The notes: generated from the letters alone by a model not told the origin. A DNA stretch of 64,000 nt from Basidiobolus meristosporus CBS 931.73 (GCA_002104905.1 MCFE01000106.1:1-64000); one strand, 5' to 3'; shown: positions 36,090-47,282, counted from the stretch's first letter. Numbers and translations are program-made.

Positions 36090-36807
36090 TTACATTTCCT
36101 CCCCGTTTGACCGCGGTGCAGGTGGCTGCTGGCCAGAGGGTGGCTGCTGGTGTGGTGCCTGGAAGTGACCGGGGGGTCCAGGAGGGAAGGGGGGCATGCC
36201 AGGTCCACCTGGAGGTCTCATGAATGGTGGTGGTCCACCTTGTACCGGAGGAGCCATAGGACGACCCATGTGCATTGGGGGAGCTGTCCAAGAGTGATGT
36301 TGGTTAGGTGTACAAAACAACAGCAACCAGTAAGAAAGAACTCAAACCTCCAAACGGAACACCTGGACCTGGGAAACCGCTGTACACTAAAAAATATGGA
36401 AAGGTCCCATCAGCGTCGGAAACCGTCTAGATAAGTGCTGGATGAAAGGTACCTGGCGGTGGCATACCACCTGTCAATTCATAGGCTTTCGTGATCTCAT
36501 CAATGACCGATTGGGCGGAATCTTGTCCTAATGCTAGAAAACCCAGGTTTTCCGGGAGGGTTCACGTGTTCAGCCACGGTGAGGGTACATATAGAAGAAA
36601 TGAGCGAACTGTGCGTACCAGCGTAATAGTTTCTAACTTGCATCAGATGCTTCCAGCCGGTGTTGTGGGCTTTTCTCACTGAGGCTGAATCATGGGTGAG
36701 AAAAATATCACAGTAATCTACAGATCAAAGGCAAGATGGGGGAGTTTAGGTTACTGGCGTCCACCACGGGATCTTTGACGGTACGTACCACAATAGTATT
36801 TGGGCAT
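36090..36807 (-). CDS. yhc1: U1 small nuclear ribonucleoprotein C, 143 aa
   Basis: Five exons: 36789-36807, 36619-36717, 36453-36533, 36348-36386, 36090-36283 (432 nt with stop). The N-terminus [19 protein letters not shown], then [20 protein letters not shown], is the U1-C matrin-type C2H2 zinc finger, with C6, C9, H24 and H30 as ligands; it is split after 19 nt by intron 1. The rest is the Pro/Gly/Met-rich tail usual for U1-C ([20 protein letters not shown]). U1-C stabilises pairing of U1 snRNA with 5' splice sites. In human U1-C the glycine-rich position carries N-S-G-R; here it is NTGWKH, a small variation. It lies downstream of ALG3 on the same strand with about 430 bases between. Confidence 0.92.
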
Positions 36808-37236
36808 TGGCTTGGGTACAGGTTTTTGTCCAAGAAATCTCTCAAAATCTGAGCAAAAACGATAAAGTCACAACAGCAACCGTTCGTGGGTCCATTTTTT
36901 TTATCTCTTCTCGATGGATGCAATCTAGTAGGGGTCCAATTTTTATCCACACTGCATGTTCGTATGGATCGATCAGATGGTGTTGGTGCTCGTTTAAATT
37001 TCCCAGTAAATTAGTCAATTTGTTGGATTTCTGGGTTGCCCGTACCCAAGCGCTCTCCTCGTTACGATCGATCTCTTGAACGTGACATTCAATTGGACAT
37101 GTGTTTTTACGAACTATGATTTATTTCAATTGATCCCCTCGTCCGACCAATGCTGTGTTGAGCCTGAACAACCGTGTGGAATGGGTGTCCTGCTCTTCTA
37201 TCGTGGCTTCTGAGAAAGGGGGCTCGATTTCGAAGA
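36808..37236. other. U1-C upstream region
   Basis: Spacer between ALG3 stop and U1-C start, both minus strand. Nothing else seen. Confidence 0.6.
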
Positions 37237-39071
37237 CTACTTCTGTCGCTTGTTGGTTTTCTTCCGGGATGAGAGATCAACGGAGCTTAGGAATAAGCTT
37301 GACAGAAGGACTATATGGCAAACCTGTAGCAGAAGGGAGCTGTAGAAGGTAGCAGGGAATACATTCCAGCAATACTCGATTGCACCGATCATCAAAAATC
37401 TATCACAAATAGGTTAAGGCTTTGTCGTTGAAGGGCGCTGAGGTGGCAGTGGGTACCTGTTGATGAGAGAGAGTCGCGACTTCCAGAGCAGATAGGGCAG
37501 CGTGTGATAGTACCAGGAGTAAAATTGGTAATGCAGTGTTCTGGAAAACACGATCCCTATGAAGTTAGAAACAAACAGCAGCTCGCAGATATCTAATGAT
37601 GAGTTAGTGATAATAGCGTGGGGCTCTGCATGTCAGTCAGCGTGCGCATGGTGAAAAGGATACGGTCTGGGCTCAATACTGTCATCTTCTTGGTCATGGT
37701 ATTCCACCGTAAGCCTTGTGCTAGCATTCGAAAAAGCCCTTGCTCTTCCCTGTTATTTCCACGGTTTACTATATCCGTCGTCAGTGAGAGATGGCATGCT
37801 ACCCACTTACCGAGTCCACTTGACCACGAGGAAAAGGAGAAGGGTTACCAGGTGGGCAACCAAGAGCGTAGTGGCAAACTCCTTGCCCAGGAAAACGTCC
37901 TCCGGAACGAACTTCCAGTTTACGGTCCAAATGTAGGTGAACACGCGGCTGAACTCAAATGCTCGTGAAACGTAGCTTAGAGCGTTGTGCTGAAGGAACG
38001 GAAAGCCTAGAACCAACTGCAAGACACCAGAATTAGCGGTCAACTCGTAGGAATGTAAGAAGGAGCTATACCTGGAAAACCACACACAACAACAGATGGA
38101 TCACCGCTCGGTATGCACCCATGACCTTGAACAGAACCAAAGCAAGCCCGGGAAGAAACAGCAGGACGTTCATCTTGATGGAAACGGCAAAGCTTTAAAA
38201 CCAATGGGCTGTTACTATGGAGGAGGTGGATTGACCGAGGGGATACGTGGAGTACCTATACAGAATACACGCAAGCTTCCATCTTCTCTCAATCAAGAGT
38301 AGGACAGCAAGATATAAGAAAACCATGGCGACTGGGTCGTTGAAGAGTCGGAGCGTGTAGATGGAGTGCAATCTACGCGAGCAGCATAACAGTATAACGA
38401 CATATGGTGGCATCTAGTCAAGGCAATGAATAAGAAGCGCTTATGGAGCCCAACCAAAAAAATGCACCTTTTCGATTTTGTAATAGATTCGCAGGACTAT
38501 CAGTAGCGTAGACATGTACAGACCGGCAAAGCACATCTGTGCAAGCAATATGTTTTGGCCATGTCCAGTCAAGTAATATAAGCCGGAATAGATGTAAACG
38601 AAGCCAGCAGGATAGCTAAAGAGCGGGGAGAAGGGATTCAATGCGTTGCGCTGGTTTTCCCCACGAAGTCCACAACTTACACTAAAGGCCCGGTATCCCC
38701 GCGAAGTTTCACATAATCAAGCTCTCCCCCCAGAAAACCTTGCACTTCCTGCATATACGCAATCCAGTCGATTTCGGTATCTTTCGCGCAAAGGAAGAAA
38801 GTCAGTATAAAGGTATGTCCAAAAAGTAGGCTGTCCCACTCTACTCACAGGCGACTTTTTTTATAATCAGCACGTTTAAGAGCAGTTCACCCAAGACCAG
38901 ACCCAAGGCAAGCCAAGGAAAATATCTTCTGTCAAGAAGCAAATTCCTGACCAGGGAACAGCATTTACTCATGATTCCGGGGGAAGGATTCCGTTTCTCT
39001 CGCATTCTTTGAACAGACGGAAGAGACTCGAGCCATTCCATAATCAAGCACCATCGAGAAATCCTCACCAT
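37237..39071 (-). CDS. ALG3: Dol-P-Man:Man5GlcNAc2-PP-Dol alpha-1,3-mannosyltransferase
   Basis: Alg3 adds the first dolichol-phosphate-mannose-derived mannose to the lipid-linked oligosaccharide in the ER lumen. Resolved exons: 38849-39071, 38681-38780, 38468-38615, 38256-38413, then several down to the stop at 37237-37239. Family motifs: [18 protein letters not shown] with [20 protein letters not shown] (joined across introns), [42 protein letters not shown] ... [36 protein letters not shown], and [10 protein letters not shown] near the end. Multiple hydrophobic spans agree with a polytopic ER protein. The C-terminus ends in a lysine-rich RKKTNKRQK, compatible with ER retrieval. The ATG at 39071 gives the usual short cytosolic head; its promoter abuts the transposon region. 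Confidence 0.92.
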
Positions 39072-39610
39072 CGATTTTGACGTAAGTTATTGATTAGCCT
39101 AATTCGCAATCTGTTCTCCGTTGCATGGATTTCCTAACAAGCTGATCTTCCGCTAAAATAGTGGCAAACCCATATACATTGCCACTACTATTTTTGCTAC
39201 TCATATTATTATGTTGATCTGATTTTCATCACAGTGCAAGTCTTGTTACCGCATGCTGCACTATACCAATTCAGCCTATTCAAGCCCCCAAATTTCCTCG
39301 CAATCACCAGTCTTCAGTTTGTAATTGGCTTGATTTCTGAATAGCTCCTAGGCGGCTTCTAGTAAACCTTATCCCTGTAAATTCCCAGTACTGCTCAGGC
39401 TTGTCTTTTGATTTACCAATACTCAAAGATATTATTGCCACTATTGCTAGTTGGGTTGAGGTGCAAATAAACTTGTGGATCATTGTAACTTGGAACTTCA
39501 TGTTTGTCATTTACCAATCAAGAAAATAGTCACAAATATATCCGACTAACCAGTTGCCACAGAAGAAAGTGGACTTGTTCTGTTACCATTGCAAATATTC
39601 AGCTTGCATC
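39072..39610. other. ALG3 upstream region, boundary to transposon-rich DNA
   Basis: No repeat or gene recognised. Base composition turns AT-rich towards the right. Confidence 0.5.
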
Positions 39611-40014
39611 TGTTGTAAATTTCGTATTGACACCTAAATATTCACCTAACCTAGTCACTTGGATCACTACCTACAAATCTTGGAGAATCCTGACGAAATT
39701 CCTTGCCAGGATTTACTTTCAATATGGAATATCAAATTTTGTTAAGTTATCCAAACACCCCCAAGATTTGCACACATGTTCTTTGCACCTTCCTTAACAT
39801 ACTCTGTGTTTTTGTCTTGCCAAGACCATGTAAAAGTATAAATATCACTTTTACATTCAATTATTCATTAAGTGAAAACAGTTGTAAGAGTTTTGGAGTG
39901 ATTGGAAGTGACTAGGAGAACAAGTTGACTATGTGGCATTCACTTGATGGCTTACTGAGTGTAAAAGAAGTACTTATATCTTTACATGGTCTTGGCAAAA
40001 CAAACATTTAAATA
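39611..40014. repeat. Two partial copia LTRs, head to head
   Basis: 39611-39879 matches the first about 270 bases of the plus-strand copia LTR (starts TGTTGTAA, contains ACACCTAAATATTCACC). It is followed directly by 39880-40014, an inverted piece matching the last about 135 bases. Both are truncated and diverged. The nearest edge is about 540 bases from the ALG3 start. Confidence 0.7.
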
Positions 40015-40361
40015 TGTTGTAAGAGCTTTGGAGTGATTGGAAGTGATTGGGAGAACAAGTAGATTGTGTGGTTCCACTTGATGATTTATTGAATGTAAAG
40101 TAGTATTTCTACTTTTACATGATCTTGACAAAACAGACCTGTAGAATATGTTCAGGAAGGCTCCAAGAACATGTGTGCAAAGTTTAGTGCTGTTTGGACA
40201 GCTTTGAGAGTTTTCATGCTTTGGGAATCTGATGCTGTGGTGAAAATATTCAAAGTGAATCACAACAAAGAATTTGGTCAGTATTTTCTAAAATTTGTAG
40301 GGAAAGATGCAAGCAACTAAGCTAAGTGAATGCCTGGGTGGAATCACAAATTTTTGCAACA
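40015..40361 (-). repeat. 3' LTR of the old minus copia
   Basis: 347 bases, ends TGTTGTAA...TGCAACA, followed on its right by a purine tract read from the minus strand (CAGTGGG). Confidence 0.7.
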
Positions 40362-40543
40362 TACCCACTGAACTAAATAAGCATATTAACTAATCTTAAA
40401 TGTGATCTAAGACATTCAAATTTGTCTCAGCTAATGGCTTGGTAAATATGTCTGTAATCATTTCATCTATAGGTCAGTAAACTAAGCCAAGTTATTCTCT
40501 GTAGTTTCACATATTTAATGATGTCTAATTCTCATGTGCTTAG

Positions 40544-40900
40544 TGTTGCAAGAGTCTTGGAGATAATGGAAGTGACTGGGGGAACAAGTAGATTATGTGG
40601 TTTTCACTTAATGACTCATTGAATGCATTGAATGTAGAAGCAGTATTTACACTTTTACATGGTCTTGGCATGACAATCACATAGAACAGGTTGACAAAGG
40701 TCCCAAGAACGTGTGTGCAAAGTTTGGGGCTGTTTGAACAGCTTTGAGATTTTTCATGTATTGGGTTCCTGATACTTTAGTGAGAATATTCTAAGTAAAT
40801 CCCACAAGGATTTTGGCCAGTATTCTCTAGAATTTGAAGGTAATGATCTAACTGACTAAGTTAGGTGAGTATTTAGGTGAAATTACAAGCTTTTACAACA
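40544..40900 (-). repeat. Solo copia LTR inside RNase H of the old copia
   Basis: 357 bases, starts TGTTGCAAGAG and ends TTTTACAACA. It interrupts the sequence that in the intact element reads CATGCTAGAACTAAGCAC. No exact target duplication remains. Confidence 0.7.
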
Positions 40901-41264
40901 TCTGTTCTAGCAAGAAAAGAAGGATTTCTGCTCAATAGTATATATCCTTAATTATCTTCAAATATTGTAGTAGGGGCTTTTGACATAAGCCTTAGTCTTT
41001 AAAAAGCTTTCTTAGCCACATTGATTTTTTTTAGCCTCAAAGGCTGCCATATATTCAGTCTTGGTGGTGGGGAGTGCCATAATTGGGTGCTTTTTGAAGT
41101 TTCATGAAATTACCTATTTATTGTAAAGAAAGTTGTATCCAGTAGTGGACCTTCTGTCATATAAATCTTGTTTTCAGCCAGCATTCAAGTATCCCAAAAG
41201 ATCCAGCTCTGAGTCCTTACAGGTGTACTTTAAGCAAATACCAGCAGTGCCTTTTAGTATCTGT

Positions 41265-41614
41265 TGTTGTAAGAGTCTTAGAGATATTGGAAGGGATTGG
41301 GAGAGCAAGTATACTATGTGGTTTTCACTTGATGATTTATTGAATGTAAAAGTAGTATATCCACTTTTACATGATCTTGGCTTAAAAATCACATAGAATA
41401 GGTTGAGTAAGGTCCCAAGAATATGTGTGCAAAGTTTGGGGCTTTCTTGGACAACTTTGAGAATTTTCATGTTCTGGGTGCCAGATATTTTGGTGAAAAT
41501 ACTCAAAGTAAATCCCAACAAGTATTTTGGTCAGTATCTTCTAGAGTCTCAAGATAATGATCTAAGTGACTAAGTTAGTTGAATATTTAGGTGGAATTAT
41601 AAATCTTCACAACA
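41265..41614 (-). repeat. Solo copia LTR inside RNase H of the old copia
   Basis: 350 bases, starts TGTTGTAAGAG and ends TTCACAACA. It splits the old element where the intact copy reads AAGCAAATTTTTAGATACC. Confidence 0.7.
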
Positions 41615-41711
41615 ACTATAAGTCCACTTAACTGCTGCAATATTAACAGATCTGTAGTTCTAATTAAGCTGGCTAAAACCATCACCAAATATTAATATCT
41701 GGACAAGTTTC

Positions 41712-42059
41712 TGTTGTAAGAGTCCCAGAGCTATTTGAAGTGACTTGGAGAACTAGTGGATTATGTGGCTCTCACTTGATGATTTATTGAATGTGAAAGT
41801 AGTATTTATACTTTTACATGGTCTTGGCATAATAAGCACATCAAATAGGTTGAGGAAGGTCCCAGGAGTATGTGTGCAAAGGCTGGGGCTGTTTGGACGA
41901 CTTGGATAATTTTCATCTACCAGGCACCTAATGTTTTGGTCAAGATATTCCAGGTAAATCCAACAGGGGATTTGGGCAGTATTTTCTAATATTTGTAAGT
42001 AAAGGTGTAAGTGACTAAGTTAGGTGAATATTCAGGTGGAATTGCAAACTTTTACATCA
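41712..42059 (-). repeat. Solo copia LTR with 5-bp target duplication
   Basis: 348 bases, TGTTGTAAGAG to TTTTACATCA. It is flanked by a perfect GTTTC duplication (41707-41711 and 42060-42064), so this is an independent insertion into the old minus copia. Confidence 0.8.
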
Positions 42060-42160
42060 GTTTCAAGCATGGTATATATCAGACTACCAACCATAGACTG
42101 GTAAGGAAAGTCTAGTATTTTAGATGGCATCAAGAGCTCTTGATTTGGTAGAGTTCTGAC

Positions 42161-42508
42161 TGCTGTAAAAGCTTGTAATTCCACCTAAATATTCACCTAA
42201 CTTAATCACTTAGATCATTACCTTCAAACCCTAGAGAATACTGACCAAATCACTTGTTGGGATCTACTTGGAATTTTTCACCAAAATACCAGGTACCTGG
42301 AATCTGAAAATTCTCAAAGTTGTCCAAACCACCCCAGCCTTTGCACACATACTCCTGGGACCTTCCTCAACCTATTTGCTGTGCCTATTATGCCAAGACC
42401 ATGTAAAAGTATATATACTACTTTCACATTCAATAAATCATTAAGTGAAAACCATGTAATCTACTTGTCCTCCCAATCACTGCCCATATCTCCAAGACTC
42501 TAACAACA
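42161..42508 (+). repeat. 5' LTR of intact copia
   Basis: Starts TGCTGTAAAAGC and ends CTCTAACAACA; followed immediately by the primer-binding site. Confidence 0.88.
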
Positions 42509-42520
42509 GGTTATGAGCCC
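42509..42520 (+). other. Primer-binding site complementary to initiator-tRNA anticodon arm
   Basis: GGTTATGAGCCC directly follows the LTR. Its reverse complement GGGCTCATAACC is the anticodon stem-loop of eukaryotic initiator tRNA-Met, the primer region used after tRNA cleavage by Drosophila copia and yeast Ty5. The 3' CCA end of a tRNA is not matched. Confidence 0.7.
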
Positions 42521-43169
42521 CAAGCTGTCACTCTCTGCAATGTCTACTACTGCTGTTACCAAAATATTTCCCTCTGCTGAAAAGTTTGATGGATTTAACT
42601 ACCAAGTGTGGAAGGTGAAGATGAACATGCTGCTACAAGAAAGAGGCCCTTGGGGTATTGTCATGGGAGAAGAATGCTCTCCTAAAAGCATGGGAGAGGA
42701 AGCCTTAAAGTACCAGAAGAAAGAACACAGTGCCTTTAACTGCATTTGCAATAATGTTAAAGACAAATTGCTAATTCAATGCTCAAAAGCAAAAACAGCA
42801 AAGAATGCCTGGAAGGCATTAGAAGACACCTACCAGTCATGTTCAGCTGCTAAGAAAATGTATCTGGGACAAAAATTCTTTACTACCAATATGCTGCCAG
42901 GAGAAGAAATGAAAAATCTAATTAGCAGAATTACCCTGCTGGTAGATGAAATGGAATCTGTGGATTTACAAACTACTGATGAGGATGTGATAGTTGCCAT
43001 CCTAAATAGCCTGACAGACATGTTTCAGGGCCTTGTATCAGCTCTAGAGTCCAGAACTGAAGATATGACCCTAAATCACATATGTGGAAGGCTCCTGGAT
43101 GAAGAATTAAGAAAATCAAGTGCCAATAAGAAGGAAGAAGAAAATGCTTTAATAAGCAATGATAACTAA
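42513..43169 (+). CDS. copia Gag (UBN2-type), truncated by a nonsense codon
   Basis: The frame starts at an ATG that lies inside the primer-binding site; the second ATG at 42540 (MSTTAVTKIFPSAEKFDGFN) is the alternative start. The protein has the typical copia Gag pattern FDGFNYQVWKVKMNMLL and KNAWKALEDTYQS. It stops at TAA 43167-43169, after which the same frame continues to the zinc knuckle CNYCKRKGHTSDWC (about 43210-43252), so the stop is probably a mutation (CAA to TAA). Confidence 0.8.
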   Translation: MSPKLSLSAMSTTAVTKIFPSAEKFDGFNYQVWKVKMNMLLQERGPWGIVMGEECSPKSMGEEALKYQKKEHSAFNCICNNVKDKLLIQCSKAKTAKNAWKALEDTYQSCSAAKKMYLGQKFFTTNMLPGEEMKNLISRITLLVDEMESVDLQTTDEDVIVAILNSLTDMFQGLVSALESRTEDMTLNHICGRLLDEELRKSSANKKEEENALISNDN

Positions 43170-43189
43170 CAAAGGAGGTACCCAAGACC

Positions 43190-46100
43190 CTACAAAGGCA
43201 ACAGCAACCTGTTTTGCAACTACTGCAAAAGGAAAGGACACACATCAGACTGGTGCCTCAAAAACAGAGATAATCAGCAAAAGAAGCCTGAATATGGAAA
43301 GCTGCAACAACTGAAGATACACTATTCATATCTGCACTAAATATGACCACAAACAAGGACTCTCTGATGTGGTATATTGACTCTGGAGCATCTCAACACT
43401 TTACACACCAACAAGAACTTTTTACTCAATATAAAGAAATTTCAATCAAGAAGGTTTTCATGGGTGACAATGGAATACTTCATGCAGTGGGAGAAGGAAC
43501 TATCCAAGTAAACCTTAGAAGCAGTTAAGGAAGCCATACACTGACCTTTAAAGAAGTTCTCTATGTACCAGAAATAGCCAAGAACCTGCTATCTGTAAGC
43601 AAGACCACTGCAGAAGGACTTAATTTCAGCTTTGACAATTCTGGATGCAAGATCACTGATCAAAATGGTGCCCACATTGCCTTGGGTATCAGAGATCAGA
43701 ATATATACAAGTTAACTTATACTTCATCATATTCAGAAGCCAATAAAGGTAACTTAAATGAACAAACATCAATGCTTTGGCACAGGAGATTTGGACACAT
43801 CAATTTTGATTATTTGCACAAAATGATCAAGATCAGCTAATTTCCGCAGTAAAAACTGATCCCCCAGCTGATTTGGAGCAATGTGAAGCCTGCATATATG
43901 GGAAGCAAGCCAGACAGCTGCTCAAGAGCTCTGGGTTGATCAAAACTAAGAAAAAATCTGATCTAATTCACTCAAATCTGTGTGGACCTATGCAGAATTT
44001 ATCCTTAGGTGAGATGAAGTATTTAATCACTTTTATTGATGATTATATAAGATACACATGGGTTTACTTTATGATGAGAAAGGAAGAAGCTCTGTCTAAG
44101 TTTAGGAAGTTTAAAGCCATGGTAGACCAAGAAACTGGTGAAAAAATCAAGAAAATATGCTCTGACAATGGTGGAGAACATACCTCAAACCTCTTCATCC
44201 ACTGCTGCAAAATTCATGAGATAAAGCAAGAGGCTACTGTACCATACTCCCCACAGCAACATAGAGTAGCAGAATGTGCAAACAGATCAGGAAATGATTT
44301 GGCAAGATCTATGATCCATGATCAAAATTATCCTATGATTTTTGGGCAGAATCAGTTGCCACCGCTGTGTACCTTAAAAAAAGGGGTTATAACAGAATAC
44401 TTTGTGATTCTACTCCACTTGAAGCATGGTACGGGTACAGACCAGGTGCAGAATATCTAAGAATATTTGGGTGTACAGCATATGCCAACAAACTGCCAGG
44501 AACTCATTTCAAATCTGAGCCAAAAAGTGCAAAATGCATATTTTTTGGCTACTGCAATGAGAGTAAAGCATTCAGACTCTACAATACCAAAGCAAAGAAG
44601 CTAATCCAGTCCAGGGATGTGTTGCTTGATGAAAATTCAAAATTTTCACAAAAAATGGCATCAGATGATTACAAACATCTGATCTCAAGTCCACAAATTG
44701 TCAGGATTGAATCAGAGCAAAACAATGAGGATTTTCTCACTCCAGAGGACCCTACAACCATGGTTCTAGCTGAATCAGTGCCCAGAAATATCCCAGAAGT
44801 GATCATTCCAGTATCAAATGCTGGGAGATCCAATTGGACAAGAAATGGCCCAAATTACTGTATCATTGAGGGTACAAACTTAGCCTATGCCTATTCAGTC
44901 CATACTGATGAGCCCCAGACTGTAAAAGAGACCCAAATAGCCCTCAGACAAAGTTTTGGAGATCTGCAATGACTGAGGAATATCAGGCTCTGATGGAAAA
45001 TATAACTTGGGACTTGGTCAATTACCAATCAACCAAAAATCAATTTGATGCAGATGGGTCTTCAAGACAAAAAACAAGGCTGATGGTACAATTGAAAGAT
45101 ACAAAGCAAGACTTGTGGCCAAAGGATACTCTCAAACAAAAGGACTTGACTTTCCTGAGACCTTTGCAGTGGTAGCCAAGTTTAATTCCATCATATTATT
45201 ATTGGCTATTGCAGCCAAATGTAAGTTTTTTATTCATTAAATGGATGTAAAAGCTGCACTTTGGAATGGAGAGCTTGATGAGGACATGTACATGGACAAG
45301 CCTGATGGATTTGTTGACCAAGATAACCCCCATTTGGTCTGAAAGCTCAAAAAGTCTCTATATGGCCTCAAACAATCACCAAGAGCCTGGAATTGCAAGA
45401 TAGATTTGTATTTGGAATCTCTGATTTTCTAAAGGAGTAATGCTGACTATAGTATATACTCTAAGCCAGATAGAGCTAGCCTAGTTCTAGTAGCTCTATA
45501 AATGGATGATCATATTATAGCCACCAATAATCTAGCAACACTGGAAGAGACTAAATCCAGCCTATCTGAGGAGTTCAAGATGTCCAATCTAGGAGAACTC
45601 AGTTACTACTTGGGATTATGTTCTCCATAGACAGAGGTATCCAGACTATCACCCTAAGCCAGTCCAAGTATATTCATGTTATACTTAAGAAGTACCAAAT
45701 GGAAGACTGCAAACCTGCAGATACCCCAATGGAGACAAACCTTAACTTGATCAAAACTCAACCAAATCAAAAGAGCTTGGTGCCATCTGAAAGCCCCGAC
45801 TTTCCTTATCAATCTATGGTTGGCAGTTGATGTATTTTATGCTAGGACCACATCCAGATAACTCATTTTCAGCACAAGTTGTCTGCCAGCATAATTAGAA
45901 CTGTGGATTGGATCATATTGTAGCAGCTAAGCAGATAATTAGACACCTAAAAGGAACTGATTATATCTGCTTAAGATACACTTATAAGGACTTAGAACAG
46001 GATCTTGTGGGATACTCTGATGCTGATTGGGGACCAAATCTAGTATATCATGCTTGGAACATGTCCAGATATCTCCTATTCAGTAGGAGTTGTCAGCCAA

Positions 46101-46640
46101 TATAATCAGAACTATAGATCTGATCATATTGCAGCAGTTAAGCAAATTTTTAGATACCTAAAAGGGAACTGCTGATATCTGCTTAAGATACAATTATAGG
46201 GATTCAGAACAGAATCCTGTGGGATACTCTGATACTGATTGGGTTCAAAATTTGGAAGACAGAAGATCCACCACAGGATACACCTTTCTTTAATGTAAAG
46301 GAGAAGTTTCATGGAATTCAAGAAAGCAACCAACTATAGCACTTTCTACCACAGAGGCAGAGTATATGGCAACCTGTGAGGCTACAAAAGAAGCAATGTG
46401 GTTAAGAAAACTTTTTACAGATTTAGGCCTATGTCAAAAAATGTCTATTACTTTATATCAAGATAATCAAGGATGTATACAATAAGGTAGAAATCCAACT
46501 TTTCATGCTAGAACTAAGCACATAGATATTAGACATCATTTCATACATGAAACTACAGAGAAATACTTTGCTTAGTTTAATGTCCTTCAGAGGAAATGAT
46601 TGCAGACATATTAGCCAAACCTTTAGCTAAAGACAAGTTA
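43190..46640 (+). pseudogene. copia pol (knuckle, PR, IN, RT, RNase H), decayed
   Basis: Segments in order: CCHC knuckle; protease with WYIDSGASQHFTH (43343-43528, then TAA); integrase HHCC (LWHRRFGHINFDYLHKM ... CEACIYGKQ) and catalytic core in 43873-44460, where the first Asp of the usual HSDxCGPM is Asn (HSNLCGPM), while CSDNGGEH keeps the second Asp; integrase C-terminal part in 44367-44972; reverse transcriptase 44969-45830 with KSLYGLKQSPRAWN, the YVDD box destroyed by TAA near 45498; RNase H 45830-46400 with an internal tandem duplication. At least eight stops or frameshifts, so it cannot encode active enzymes. Confidence 0.85.
45830..46260 (+). repeat. Tandem duplication within RNase H of copia
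   Basis: Unit 1 (about 45830-46042) and unit 2 (about 46043-46260) both run from ...ATGCT(A/T)GGA..CA..TCCAGATA to GGGATACTCTGATxCTGATTGGG. They differ at many positions. The second copia copy has only one unit at 50540-50750, and that one is closer to unit 1. Confidence 0.75.
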
Positions 46641-46694
46641 ATATCTTAGGTCAAAATTAGGACTAGTCAGTATGAACATTTAGCTGAGTGGGAG

Positions 46695-47042
46695 TGTTGT
46701 AGGATTTGTAATTCCACCTAAATATTCACCTAGCTTAGTCACTTAAATCATTACATTCAAATCCTAGAGAATACTGACTAAATTACCTGTTGGGATTTAC
46801 TTAGAATATTTTCACCAAAATATCAGGTACCTGCAACATGAAAATTCTCAAAGTTGTCCAAACAGCCCCAAACTTTGCGTACATGCTCTTGGGACCTTCC
46901 TTAACCTATTCTATGTGCTTGTTATGCCCAGATCATGTAAAAGTATAAATCCTACTTTTACACTCAATGAATCATCAAGTGAAAACCACATAATCTACTT
47001 GTCCTCCCAATCACTTCCAATATCTCCAAGACTCTTACAACA
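46695..47042 (+). repeat. 3' LTR of intact copia
   Basis: 348 bases, TGTTGTAGGATT to CTCTTACAACA, preceded by purine-rich GAGTGGGAG. Confidence 0.88.
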
Positions 47043-47282
47043 CTGACAAAGTCAAGGTTTGTCTCCACCTGGGTAGCTATTGGCCTACAGTCTACCATTT
47101 GAAGCATCTTATGGACATCTTGAATATCATTAGACTGGCCCAAGGGATGGTCTTGGTACCTCAGTTTATATTCCTATAAATATAATTTGGTCCTGCAGGT
47201 GGATCCAATCTGGATCAGCCATCAAGATCCTGTCAGGAGACTGCTATAATACCAGCAGCTTGGAATTAATAGACTTGTTCTG

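Larger units (their letters stand above)
42161..47042 (+). mobile_element. Structurally complete Ty1/copia retrotransposon
   Basis: 4882 bases with 348-bp LTRs at both ends and a perfect 5-bp target duplication CTGAC (42156-42160 and 47043-47047). Order gag, CCHC knuckle, protease, integrase, reverse transcriptase, RNase H, as in copia. It lies in the old minus-strand copia. The LTRs differ at roughly 50 of 348 positions by eye, so it is not recent, and pol carries many stops and frameshifts. Confidence 0.9.
40015..47282 (-). mobile_element. Old minus-strand Ty1/copia remnant, entered by four later insertions
   Basis: Pieces of one copia element in minus orientation can be followed through later insertions: 3' LTR 40015-40361; tail of RNase H with polypurine tract 40362-40543; RNase H 40901-41264; 41615-41711; 42060-42160; and reverse-transcriptase/RNase H linker 47048 to about 47282. 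Each piece aligns with successive parts of the intact plus-strand copia, in reverse order, so they belong together. Stop codons and indels are frequent. Its 5' half and 5' LTR are missing; at about 47282 it abuts Harbinger copy A. Confidence 0.75.

Noticed and set aside
40544-40900. This LTR as the 3' LTR of the old minus copia
   Set aside because: The RNase H tail and polypurine tract continue on its left to 40362, so the true 3' LTR is 40015-40361 and this one is an insertion.
43873-44972. Functional copia polyprotein
   Set aside because: Stops, frameshifts, the integrase Asp to Asn change and loss of the YVDD box rule out activity.
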